From contig CAZICM010000068.1 in assembly GCA_964537685.1 (NCBI GenBank), positions 1 to 50,261 on the forward strand: DNA of 50,261 nt. The letters run 5' to 3'. The translations under genes were made by a program, and so were the position numbers. This stretch comes from CAZICM01 sp964537685 (GTDB lineage: Bacteria; Myxococcota_A; Polyangia; Polyangiales; Polyangiaceae). Under the pieces are notes generated by a model, which saw nothing but the letters and a program-made list of their open reading frames with translations, was not told the DNA's origin and ran no database searches. This document shows positions 43,007-50,261 of this stretch, piece after piece (within the stretch, counting starts at the first letter, position 1; each line of letters begins with the position of its first letter).

Positions 43007-44050
43007 ATGCGTCGACTGAAAAAAACATCGAATGCAAAAGTTGAACGGCTCGCGTTTATTGTGCCTATTTTTGGCTTGTTTTTAGGCAGCGCGGGATGTG
43101 GAGGCCAAAGCGAGCTCGCTGTTTCGAAGGCGTCTCTTCCTGAAGCGGCAGCGATACCAGCACCCCAAGCTTCCGCGTCGTTGCCATTGACGGCTGCGGC
43201 GTCCACGGAAAGCCCTAAGATTACGCCGGAGCCCAGCACGCCGCCTTGTCCGGATGGAATGGCCTATGTCGATACGACCTATTGCCCGGAAGTAAAACTG
43301 AATTGCGTGAAGAGCTCAAACAATGTGGTGAATCATATCATGATATGCCATGAGTTTGAGGGAGCGCAGCAATGCGTGGGCGAAGAGAGGCGGCAGCGTT
43401 TTTGTATCGACAAATATGAATATCCCAATCAAGCCGGGGCACATCCACCGGTGATGGTAAGCTGGTATGACGCGGCGGGGATGTGCGAGGCGCAGGGCAA
43501 GCGTTTATGCTGGGAAAGCGAATGGGTAAGCGCGTGTGAAGGCCCTGAAAAGCTTCCTTTTCCTTATGGGATGAAGCGCGATCCGGCCAAATGCAATATC
43601 GATAACGGCTGGCTCAATGTAGATTTGAAGAAGGTGTATTCGAAGTTTCCGCATATCCAGCATCCTGAATTGATACGCTTGGATCAGAGCGTGCCGAGCG
43701 GGCACAAGGAAGATTGCAAGAGCGGTTTTGGGGTTCACGATCTGACGGGTAATTTGGATGAATGGGTGAACGCCGAACAGACCCATGAAAAATCAAAATG
43801 GGCAGGTTTAAAGGGAGGAGCATGGGGGCATGTGCGAAATGCCTGTCGTCCGATGACGACGAGCCATGCGCCTGATTTCACGTATTATTTTGTATCGTTC
43901 CGATGCTGCGCGGATGCGGCGCCAGATGCTGAAGCGGCGAAGGATCCCAAGATGTGGACGCCGCCGGCTCAGCCCAAACCGGAGCCTCCGCCACAAGGAT
44001 TGCAGCGGGGCTGGGCACCGAGTGAAAAGGGGCCGAATCAGCCGTATTAG
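43007..44050 (+). CDS. Formylglycine-generating enzyme (SUMF1)-like lipoprotein
   Basis: A 347-residue exported lipoprotein: basic N terminus, hydrophobic FIVPIFGLFLGSAGC with lipidated C31. Then an Ala/Pro linker to about residue 75. The FGE-sulfatase fold follows: FCIDKYEYPNQ, PPVMVSWYDAAGMCEAQGKRL (shortened: VSWYDAAGMC), LCWESEWVSACEGP, GVHDLTGNLDEWV and GGAWGHV ... SFRCC. The active enzymes use two Cys for copper; whether those are kept here is not certain, so many myxobacterial copies may be binding rather than catalytic domains. It is rich in Cys, in line with export. Confidence 0.88.
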   Translation: MRRLKKTSNAKVERLAFIVPIFGLFLGSAGCGGQSELAVSKASLPEAAAIPAPQASASLPLTAAASTESPKITPEPSTPPCPDGMAYVDTTYCPEVKLNCVKSSNNVVNHIMICHEFEGAQQCVGEERRQRFCIDKYEYPNQAGAHPPVMVSWYDAAGMCEAQGKRLCWESEWVSACEGPEKLPFPYGMKRDPAKCNIDNGWLNVDLKKVYSKFPHIQHPELIRLDQSVPSGHKEDCKSGFGVHDLTGNLDEWVNAEQTHEKSKWAGLKGGAWGHVRNACRPMTTSHAPDFTYYFVSFRCCADAAPDAEAAKDPKMWTPPAQPKPEPPPQGLQRGWAPSEKGPNQPY

Positions 44051-44160
44051 AGCCATTTCAATTCATGATATTTTGATCTTGCAGCCGCCCTGGTTTTGGT
44101 GCATCAAGGTGGTGGAAGTTCACCCCGAAGGCGTTGACCTTCTAGAAGATGGAGAAAATC

Positions 44161-44547
44161 ATGGCACGTATCACCCATTTTGAGATTCATGCTTCAAACC
44201 CTCAGGCGCTGATTGAGTTTTACAGCGCGCTTTTGGGGTGGTCGTTTACACAATGGGGGCCGATGGACTATTGGCTGATTGAAACAGGCCCCAGCGATCA
44301 GCCCGGTATCAATGGAGGGCTTTTGCCCAGGCGCGGCGATGCTCCGTCGCCAATGCAAGCCGTGAATGCCTATGTGTGCACGGCTCAAGTCGATTCGCTG
44401 GACGAAACGATGGCCAAAGCCTTAAGCATAGGGGCCGTTGTGGCGGTGCCCAAGATGGCAGTGCCAGGGGTCGGATGGCTGGCCTATCTTAAAGATCCAG
44501 ATGGCAATCTTTTGGGTCTGATGCAGAACGATCCAAAGGCGGCATAA
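44161..44547 (+). CDS. VOC/glyoxalase-fold protein
   Basis: A 128-residue protein with one VOC module: ITHFEIHASNPQALIEFYSALLG at the start (shortened: HFEIHASNP, FYSALLGW) and WLAYLKDPDGNLLGLMQ at the end. ATG at 44161 is chosen because GGAG lies 6 bases upstream; the frame is open from 44149. Members include glyoxalases, dioxygenases and resistance proteins, and the substrate is not readable. Metal ligands His and Glu are present in the usual strands only in part. It follows the FGE-like gene by 110 bases. Confidence 0.88.
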   Translation: MARITHFEIHASNPQALIEFYSALLGWSFTQWGPMDYWLIETGPSDQPGINGGLLPRRGDAPSPMQAVNAYVCTAQVDSLDETMAKALSIGAVVAVPKMAVPGVGWLAYLKDPDGNLLGLMQNDPKAA

Positions 44548-44623
44548 ATCCATTTGCCGTAGCCTGCCGAGATGTGTTCCCCATACCCACTTCTATCGCT
44601 TGACCTTCCGATCTAAGCTGTGA

Positions 44624-47600
44624 TTGGCTCGCTCAAGATTGTCCACTCCGTTCATCGATAGCGATCGCTTTGAAATTCTGGAGCTTTTGGGCGCCGGTGG
44701 AATGGGCCGCGTCTATAAGGCCCGGGATAAGACGTTATCCCGCCTCGTCGCGCTTAAGTTTATGCGCGATGACAGTCCAGATTTGATCGGGCGTTTCTTG
44801 AGGGAGGCCCAAGCTCAAGCACGTCTCGATCACGAGCATATATGCAAGGTATTTGAGGTGGGTGAGAGCGATGCGCGAATGTATATTGTGATGCAGTATA
44901 TCCAGGGGGAATCGCTGAAAGCGCTTAGACAGCAGCTTGGTACAGAGCAAAAAGTGGATATGGTTCGAAAGGTTGCGGAAGGCTTGCACACGGCTCACCG
45001 TCAGGGTTTGGTGCACCGGGATATAAAGCCGGCGAATATCATGGTGGAAAAGCGGGACGATGGAACGCTTCATCCTTATTTGATGGACTTTGGGCTGGCT
45101 CGGGAGGCTTATACGCAGGGGCAGACGATGACGGGAACGGTGGAGGGGACGCCAGCCTATATGGCGCCCGAGCAGGTGCGGGGCGAGATTCATCGCCTGG
45201 ATCGGCGGACCGATGTGTATTCATTGGGCGCAACACTCTATGAACTTTTGGCTGGACAGCCGCCATTCGTGGGGGAAACGAGTCTTGATATTTTGATGAA
45301 TGTGGCGGGTGCGGAGCCCAAGCCATTGCGATCGATCGAGTCCAGCGTGGCGGTGGATCTTGAGACGATTGTAATGAAATGTCTCGAGAAAGATCCTGTA
45401 AGGCGCTATGATTCGGCGAAGGCGCTGGCCATAGATTTAAGGCGCTGGCTGGATGGGGAACCGGTATTGGCGAGGCGGGCATCGCTGGGCTATGTGCTGC
45501 TGAAAAGAGCCCAAAAACATAAGGCTTTGGTGATGCTTGGGGGCATGGGTATCTTGGCTGTGCTGGTGTTGTCGGTGATGTATTTCCGGGGGAAGACGAT
45601 AGCGAGGCGGCAGGCTGTGATTGCCCAGGAATTAGGTCAGGATGTAAAAGAGATTGAGCTGTTTATGCGCTATGCGCTGACGCTTCCGGCTCATGACGTG
45701 GAGCGTGAAAAAGAAGTGATTCGGGAGCGTATCCGGCGGATGGAGACCCGAAGCGCGGGAGGTGGGCGGGAGTTTCAAGGGCCAGTCCAGTACGCTTTGG
45801 GGCGGGGGCATTTGTTGCTTGATGAACCTGAACAAGCGGTGGAAGCGTTGGAAGAAGCGCTTAAGGCAGGTTTTGGGACGCCGGATGTGGAGCTGGCGCT
45901 GGGGAGGGCGAGGAGTGCATTGTATATTCAGGCGCTCAATGAAGCGAGGCGGGTCGATGATCCGAGGTTAAAGGCAAAGCGGGAGAAAGAGGTGGAAGAG
46001 CGTTATTTGGCACCGGCGCTAAAGCATTTTCAGAAGAGCCATGGGGCTTCGGATATGCCGGCGGCGCTGATTGAAGCATGGATAGCGCAGCTTGAGAAAC
46101 GGTTTTCGGAGGCGGCGAGGCATGCGGAGGAGGCGGCGCGGTTGACGCCTTGGCTTGCCGAGCCTCGGGAGCTGCTTGGGCAAGCGCTGATGGCGGAGTC
46201 GAGGCAGGCGGCGGATCGGGGAGATTTTGAGGCGGCGCTGGAGTCGCTGGCGAAGGCGACGCTGACGCTGGAAGAGGCGGCGGGCATTTCGAGAAGCGAT
46301 GCGGATATACATGAAGCCATTGTGGATGCGTGGATGCTGAAGCTGGATATTGAGCGAAACCGAAGTGGGATTACGGCGGATATCTTTGAGAAGACGATAG
46401 AGGCGTGCAAGAGAGCTACAACGCTGGATGCAAAGCGGGCAACGGTATTTCAGAAGCAGACGAGGGCTCAATGGCTATGGAGTATAGACCAAATGACGCA
46501 GAGAGAAGATCCACGCCCTCTTGTTCAGCAATCCATGGAGAGCGCCAGAATTGCCTTGGATCTTGATCCCAAAGACGCCATTACACTTGATATCGTCGGT
46601 AATAGTTATATATCACTCGCTCGTTACGATAGTGAAAACGGGCGAGATCCAAGACCATTACTCAATCTGGCACTGGAGTATTTTGAACAGTCTATCAACG
46701 CCGATCCTCATTTCGCATGGCCCTATAACGATGCTGGAATCGTGTTCAACGACCGCGCCACCTATGAGATCGACCGTGGCCTCGATCCAACCCAATCGCT
46801 AAGCCAATCCGAGGAATATTTTGAAAGAGCTCATCGCAGCGATCCTCAGTATGAATTTCCTATCACCAATGCGACGTTTCTTGCCAGTTTGCGGGCTCAT
46901 TATTCTATTGAGAGAGGCATTGATCCAGGCCCTGCCCTCCAGCGTGCCGCCGAACTTTGCACAGGAGATAACGAGAATGAATTGCTCTATCTATGGTGCT
47001 TGGATGCCCGCCTGAACACAGCCGTGCTCCGCGCGGATTATCAGCGAATGAATGGTATTTCTCCCCTAGAAGATCTAGCCGAACCTCTAAAAAACACCGA
47101 AAGTACCATTAAGGATGGAGCTCCTAACTTAAAAGACATATTATGGTCAATTGCCTCCGCATACCGGGTGCAAGCTCACTATCTTCTTCAATCCGGGGGC
47201 AATCCCGAAGAAAATTTAGCCAAGGGACTTGCGGCCATCGAAAAAGCGCTGGAACTTGGACCTAATAGCTCGAATTTTCTGCTTGAACAAGCCAAGCTGA
47301 CCCTTCTCTCCGCCCGTCATGCCATTCAACTCAAGAAAGACCCATCTGAATTGCTTCAACAAGCTCAAGACACCTTGGAAAAAATCACTCGCAAAAATAA
47401 CACCCATGCCGAAGCCTGGATGCTCTTGGCCGAATTGTGGCTTCTCCGGGCACCCAAGGACAATTCCGCCCTTCAACTTGGCCTGGAAGCCGCCGATCGG
47501 GCTCTCTCCATTCACCCAAAATTTGCGATGGCTTTCGCTTTTAGGGCTCGCCTTCGCAATCAAAAGGCCGCTCAAGCCAAAAACCCAGCGGAAAAAGCCG

Positions 47601-47716
47601 CTTTGCTCGCACAAGCTCAACGCGATTACGAACAAGCCTTGGAGATGAATGCCTTTCTCACCCGCGAGCTAAAGCCTGAATTGGAAGATCTAAAAGCGAT
47701 TATTCAAAAACAATAA
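44624..47716 (+). CDS. Ser/Thr protein kinase with membrane segment and long helical-repeat (TPR-like) region
   Basis: About 1,030 residues. Kinase domain 15-280: LGAGGMGRVYKA, VALKF with K45, HRDIKPAN with D133, DFG at 155-157, YMAPEQ. Membrane segment at about 301-321. Residues 330-1,030 are helical repeats of the TPR type (EQAVEALEEALKAGFG, ALGRARSALYIQALNEA, EYFERAHRSDPQYEF). The start is uncertain: a stop at 44621 limits it, and TTG at 44624 or 44639 are the only choices, with no clear ribosome site. The composition changes inside the gene near 46,450 (about residue 610), as described in the findings. The large repeat part lies outside the membrane if the kinase is inside, and may bind a periplasmic partner. 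Confidence 0.9.
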   Translation: MARSRLSTPFIDSDRFEILELLGAGGMGRVYKARDKTLSRLVALKFMRDDSPDLIGRFLREAQAQARLDHEHICKVFEVGESDARMYIVMQYIQGESLKALRQQLGTEQKVDMVRKVAEGLHTAHRQGLVHRDIKPANIMVEKRDDGTLHPYLMDFGLAREAYTQGQTMTGTVEGTPAYMAPEQVRGEIHRLDRRTDVYSLGATLYELLAGQPPFVGETSLDILMNVAGAEPKPLRSIESSVAVDLETIVMKCLEKDPVRRYDSAKALAIDLRRWLDGEPVLARRASLGYVLLKRAQKHKALVMLGGMGILAVLVLSVMYFRGKTIARRQAVIAQELGQDVKEIELFMRYALTLPAHDVEREKEVIRERIRRMETRSAGGGREFQGPVQYALGRGHLLLDEPEQAVEALEEALKAGFGTPDVELALGRARSALYIQALNEARRVDDPRLKAKREKEVEERYLAPALKHFQKSHGASDMPAALIEAWIAQLEKRFSEAARHAEEAARLTPWLAEPRELLGQALMAESRQAADRGDFEAALESLAKATLTLEEAAGISRSDADIHEAIVDAWMLKLDIERNRSGITADIFEKTIEACKRATTLDAKRATVFQKQTRAQWLWSIDQMTQREDPRPLVQQSMESARIALDLDPKDAITLDIVGNSYISLARYDSENGRDPRPLLNLALEYFEQSINADPHFAWPYNDAGIVFNDRATYEIDRGLDPTQSLSQSEEYFERAHRSDPQYEFPITNATFLASLRAHYSIERGIDPGPALQRAAELCTGDNENELLYLWCLDARLNTAVLRADYQRMNGISPLEDLAEPLKNTESTIKDGAPNLKDILWSIASAYRVQAHYLLQSGGNPEENLAKGLAAIEKALELGPNSSNFLLEQAKLTLLSARHAIQLKKDPSELLQQAQDTLEKITRKNNTHAEAWMLLAELWLLRAPKDNSALQLGLEAADRALSIHPKFAMAFAFRARLRNQKAAQAKNPAEKAALLAQAQRDYEQALEMNAFLTRELKPELEDLKAIIQKQ

Positions 47717-47785
47717 ACCGGCCTCTATACCCCCAAAGATTCGCTTGACAATGCCAAAAACCTGGGTTTTGCTCGGCTCCCTTTT

Positions 47786-48625
47786 ATGAACGATCGAGAC
47801 CCCGCCCTGCAATATCTGCCCACGGTCCATCGGGCAAAGGAAGCCGGTATGCTGCCCGATTGGGCTAATCCGCTTCAGGAAACGCATTTTGCCGCGCTGA
47901 TTGTGCAAGTGTCGATGATGCGCAGGCGCACATGGGTCGAGGAAAAAAATCTTCCTGCCCATATGCTGGCGAGTATTCCTCAAGGCAATCCACCAGCCCC
48001 CACTCAATTTGAAATGGTGAGCTATCTGCGCTTGGATGAGCGCGTAGATGTGGCATGCAGTGCCTGTGCCGAGCTGCCAGGCTATCGAAGATGCAGGATA
48101 TGCGGCGGTTCAGGTACCGTGGGCATAAACAAGCGGCCTTGTTCCTGCAATAATGGTTATGTCCAATGCCCAAACTGCAATGGTACGGCCATTTCAAGCC
48201 GTGTGCGCCTTCGCTATTACAGCGATGAGCCCGCTTGGATGGCCGAGCTCTATATGCCCAGCGAATTGATACATGTGCCCGCTTTCTTTAAGCTGGAAAG
48301 CACGCTGGAGAGCGCTGTTGGTGTATCCAATATTTTGCCCGAGTGCCTGCGCTGCCATGATTTAAGCGAGAGAACAGGCGGTTCCGCTTACCGGGGCGGA
48401 GAGAAGAAGATTAGGCCCGATTTTAAAGGGTTTGATTTTTCAGATACAATCGATAAAGCCCTGCTGGGCCTTAGGGCGTTAGGCGGCGGAGTGCAGGTCG
48501 TTCATTATGATATCAAAGCCTATGCATGGCCGCTTTTGTGGCTTCGGTATCCTCAGGATCTCCATATCGCTCTCTATGTGTCGCCAGAAGGGGAGCTCTT
48601 AAAATTTGAAAGCAAAGATCCTTAG
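47786..48625 (+). CDS. DnaJ-type zinc-finger protein of unknown function
   Basis: A 279-residue protein. Residues 92-140 carry Cys pairs CSAC, CRICGGSGTVG, CSCNNGYVQCPNCNGTA, close to the CxxCxGxG repeats of the DnaJ/HSP40 central zinc finger. The J domain and the C-terminal substrate-binding domains of DnaJ are absent. The remainder has a beta-rich part (VRLRYYSDEPAWMAELYM) and a mixed alpha/beta end with two more Cys in LPECLRCHD. Function unknown; substrate or protein binding is likely. It lies 69 bases after the kinase-TPR gene in the same direction. Confidence 0.75.
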   Translation: MNDRDPALQYLPTVHRAKEAGMLPDWANPLQETHFAALIVQVSMMRRRTWVEEKNLPAHMLASIPQGNPPAPTQFEMVSYLRLDERVDVACSACAELPGYRRCRICGGSGTVGINKRPCSCNNGYVQCPNCNGTAISSRVRLRYYSDEPAWMAELYMPSELIHVPAFFKLESTLESAVGVSNILPECLRCHDLSERTGGSAYRGGEKKIRPDFKGFDFSDTIDKALLGLRALGGGVQVVHYDIKAYAWPLLWLRYPQDLHIALYVSPEGELLKFESKDP

Positions 48626-48641
48626 CCGCTATTTTATATAG

Positions 48642-49049
48642 CTATGGAGCCCCCATCAAATATTTTTCGATTTCCTGCTCATCCGAACTGATAAGCCGTT
48701 CGATTCCATCATCGCGGGAATAGCGCCTAATCTGCATCGACCCCAGCGTCGTCTTTACCCGAACCGCTACTCTCCGGAAGCCGCCCAGCCAGCGGGGACG
48801 GATGCTCGTCATCGCTTGCTCAAATTCGGGATCGTTCCGCCCTATGGCCCGCCGCATATCGCATAACAAAAGGTATTTGGACCGCTCATAGGTGTCCATC
48901 ACCCGAATCAGGGCGGAAAAGGCGCCATGCAGTTCCATCAGCGAGGCAAAGGGCGCCTCGGTGCGAACGCATATCAATAAACGCCGCGCCTCGTTGACCC
49001 ATAACTCAAAGTAGGCGCTTTCAAAGATTTTCTTAACGCCCGGACCCAC
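48642..49049 (-). CDS. Small STAS/SpoIIAA-like protein of unknown function
   Basis: A 135-residue protein with GTG start, 9 bases after the murA stop, so probably co-transcribed with murA. The pattern of alternating strands and helices (YFELWVNEARRLLICVRTEAPF, a helix, then SKYLLLCDMRRAIGRNDPEFEQAMTS, then RVAVRVKT; quoted in part) is like the small STAS-like proteins seen in myxobacteria and relatives. No catalytic residues are evident. The role is unknown. Confidence 0.65.
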   Translation of the reverse strand: MGPGVKKIFESAYFELWVNEARRLLICVRTEAPFASLMELHGAFSALIRVMDTYERSKYLLLCDMRRAIGRNDPEFEQAMTSIRPRWLGGFRRVAVRVKTTLGSMQIRRYSRDDGIERLISSDEQEIEKYLMGAP

Positions 49050-49058
49050 GGTCCCAGC

Positions 49059-50261
49059 TTATCCCATCTGTCCGCGAATACGAACCGTGTCGGCACCCAC
49101 GGCAGCCAGTTTTTCTTCCATGCGCTCGTAGCCGCGGTCCAGGTGATAGACACGCAGAACTTCGGTCTCGTCGGGACACGTTAGGCCCGCAATCACCAAA
49201 GAAGCGCTCGCCCGAAGATCTGTCGCCATCACTTTCGCGCCGGACAGCGGAATCCCGCCATGCACATGCGCCGTGTGGCCATCTACATCGATTTGAGCAC
49301 CCATTCGGGCTAATTCAGGCACATGCATAAAACGATTTTCAAAGATGGTTTCAACAATACGAGAGGTGCCCCGCGCTAAACACATCAATACCATAAATTG
49401 GGCTTGCATATCGGTTGGAAAGCCCGGATGAGGCGCCGTCGCAATATCCACGGCCCGGAGCGGTTTATCCTTCGGGCGCGCAATGCGTACGCATTCGCCT
49501 TCGCGCGCCACGGAAACGCCCGACATCCGCAGCTTGGCCACCAAGACTTCTAGATCGTCGAGCGGCGCGTTCTCCAGCAGCACGTCGCCTCCTGCCGCCG
49601 CCGCCGCAACCATGTAGGTGCCCGCTTCAATGCGATCCGAAATAATCGCGTGATCAAAAGGTTCGAGCTCGTCGCGGCCTTCGATGTGAATCACGTCGGT
49701 CCCCGCTCCGCTTACCTTGGCGCCCATCTTGTTGAGCACCCTGCCAAGCTCTTCCACCTCGGGCTCGCGCGCGCAATTGACCAGCGTTGTCCGGCCTTTG
49801 GCGAGCGCCGCGGCCATCATCAGGTTTTCGCTGCCCGTCACCGTCGGTAAATCGAACACGATTTCCGCGCCCTGCAAGCGCTTTGCCTCCGCCACGACAT
49901 AGCCGCGCTCCAGCTTGATGGTCGCTCCCAAGGCTTCCAGCCCCTTGAGATGCTGATCGACCGGCCTTGTGCCGATTTGACAGCCGCCCGGCAAACTCAC
50001 CTTGGCGCGGCCATAACGCGCGACCAGCGGCCCCAGAACCAGCACGCTTGCGCGCATCTGTTTCACCAGCTCATAAGGCGCCTCGGGCCTCACATCCCCG
50101 CCCGCGAGCACCCGCACCTCGGGCGGATTCGCTTCACAATGCCGGCCTAAAAAACGCAGCAGCGCGGCCGTCGTCTCGATGTCCCGGAGCGCGGGCACAT
50201 TGCGCAGCCTGCTCTCACCATCCGACAAAAGCGTCGCGCACAAGATAGGCAGAGCCGCGTT
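49059..50261 (-). CDS. murA: UDP-N-acetylglucosamine 1-carboxyvinyltransferase (5' end beyond window)
   Basis: The first committed step of peptidoglycan synthesis: it joins enolpyruvate from PEP to UDP-GlcNAc. The frame runs off the right edge; the codons at 50244-50261 read NAALPI, continuing the conserved KNAALPILCATLL start, so about 20 N-terminal residues lie outside. The active-site Cys is in LPGGCQIGTRPVDQH. Other marks: TVTGSENLMMAAALAKG, HPGFPTDMQAQFM, MHVPELARMGA and DLRASASLVIAGL. It is the usual length (about 417 residues in full). Its stop is 9 bases before the STAS-like gene. Confidence 0.97.
   Translation of the reverse strand, partial: NAALPILCATLLSDGESRLRNVPALRDIETTAALLRFLGRHCEANPPEVRVLAGGDVRPEAPYELVKQMRASVLVLGPLVARYGRAKVSLPGGCQIGTRPVDQHLKGLEALGATIKLERGYVVAEAKRLQGAEIVFDLPTVTGSENLMMAAALAKGRTTLVNCAREPEVEELGRVLNKMGAKVSGAGTDVIHIEGRDELEPFDHAIISDRIEAGTYMVAAAAAGGDVLLENAPLDDLEVLVAKLRMSGVSVAREGECVRIARPKDKPLRAVDIATAPHPGFPTDMQAQFMVLMCLARGTSRIVETIFENRFMHVPELARMGAQIDVDGHTAHVHGGIPLSGAKVMATDLRASASLVIAGLTCPDETEVLRVYHLDRGYERMEEKLAAVGADTVRIRGQMG

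Noticed and set aside
42045..43019. A 324-residue plus-strand frame opposite sucC
   Set aside because: It lies wholly over the well-conserved sucC gene in the antisense direction and has no family marks.
47717..47785. TTGACA near 47745 as a sigma-70 promoter for the zinc-finger gene
   Set aside because: No -10 box at a suitable distance (the position reads TTTGCT).
1..50261. CRISPR arrays, tRNA and rRNA genes
   Set aside because: No regularly spaced near-identical repeats with unique spacers, no tRNA T-loop signatures in gaps and no rRNA-like stretch were seen by eye.

Overview
The window looks like a chromosomal segment of a myxobacterium (Myxococcota, probably a Polyangia-type relative) of moderately high GC. 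I infer this from three Ser/Thr kinases with a C-terminal membrane anchor, a periplasmic TPR protein of the type found beside such kinases, a Cys-rich DCGG-type repeat remnant, an ASPIC/UnbV lipoprotein, a formylglycine-enzyme-like lipoprotein, a large Cys-rich Sel1 lipoprotein and a HEAT-repeat protein. No rRNA, tRNA, CRISPR array or intact transposase was seen.

Layout. 0-1.2 kb: the cut-off end of a probable polymorphic toxin, a likely immunity gene and a Cys-rich remnant. 1.4-3.2 kb: a sigma-70-like protein with membrane segments and a tiny glycine-rich protein. 3.2-7.8 kb (minus): an operon of HEAT protein, xseB, a CinA/MoaB-like protein and a GAF-STAS sensor. 7.9-9.7 kb: a radical SAM enzyme of the MJ0619/Tes type. 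9.9-13.9 kb: a kinase-TPR-kinase operon. 13.9-16.5 kb (minus): lipoprotein, zinc-ribbon protein and an unknown gene. 16.6-29.0 kb: one long co-directional run, with an ASPIC/UnbV lipoprotein, a HAD phosphatase, a complete sugar-type ABC importer, an M20 amidohydrolase, an alpha/beta hydrolase, then a trypsin-ATPase fusion and a second related ATPase with a membrane anchor and coiled coil. 29.0-34.2 kb (minus): Sel1 lipoprotein, SGNH hydrolase, an unknown helical protein and an ASCH protein. 34.2-34.8 kb: a decayed interval holding a 21-bp tandem repeat and the first codons of a broken AAA-ATPase-like gene. 34.8-36.7 kb (minus): an unusual aldehyde dehydrogenase. 36.9-40.8 kb (plus): SirB1-like protein, a DUF262-HipA pair and rubredoxin. 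40.9-43.0 kb (minus): sucC-sucD. 43.0-48.6 kb (plus): FGE-like lipoprotein, VOC protein, kinase-TPR protein and a DnaJ-type zinc-finger protein. 48.6 kb to the end (minus): murA (cut by the window edge) and a small STAS-like protein.

The window mixes housekeeping genes (sucCD, murA, xseB) with signalling and apparent conflict modules. The strongest candidates for an undescribed system are the trypsin-ATPase/membrane-ATPase pair (25.5-29.0 kb) and the DUF262-HipA pair without HipB (37.7-40.5 kb). The Tes-like radical SAM enzyme (7.9 kb) and the membrane-embedded sigma factor (1.5 kb) are the best single-gene leads. All function calls rest on motifs read by eye; no database search was run.
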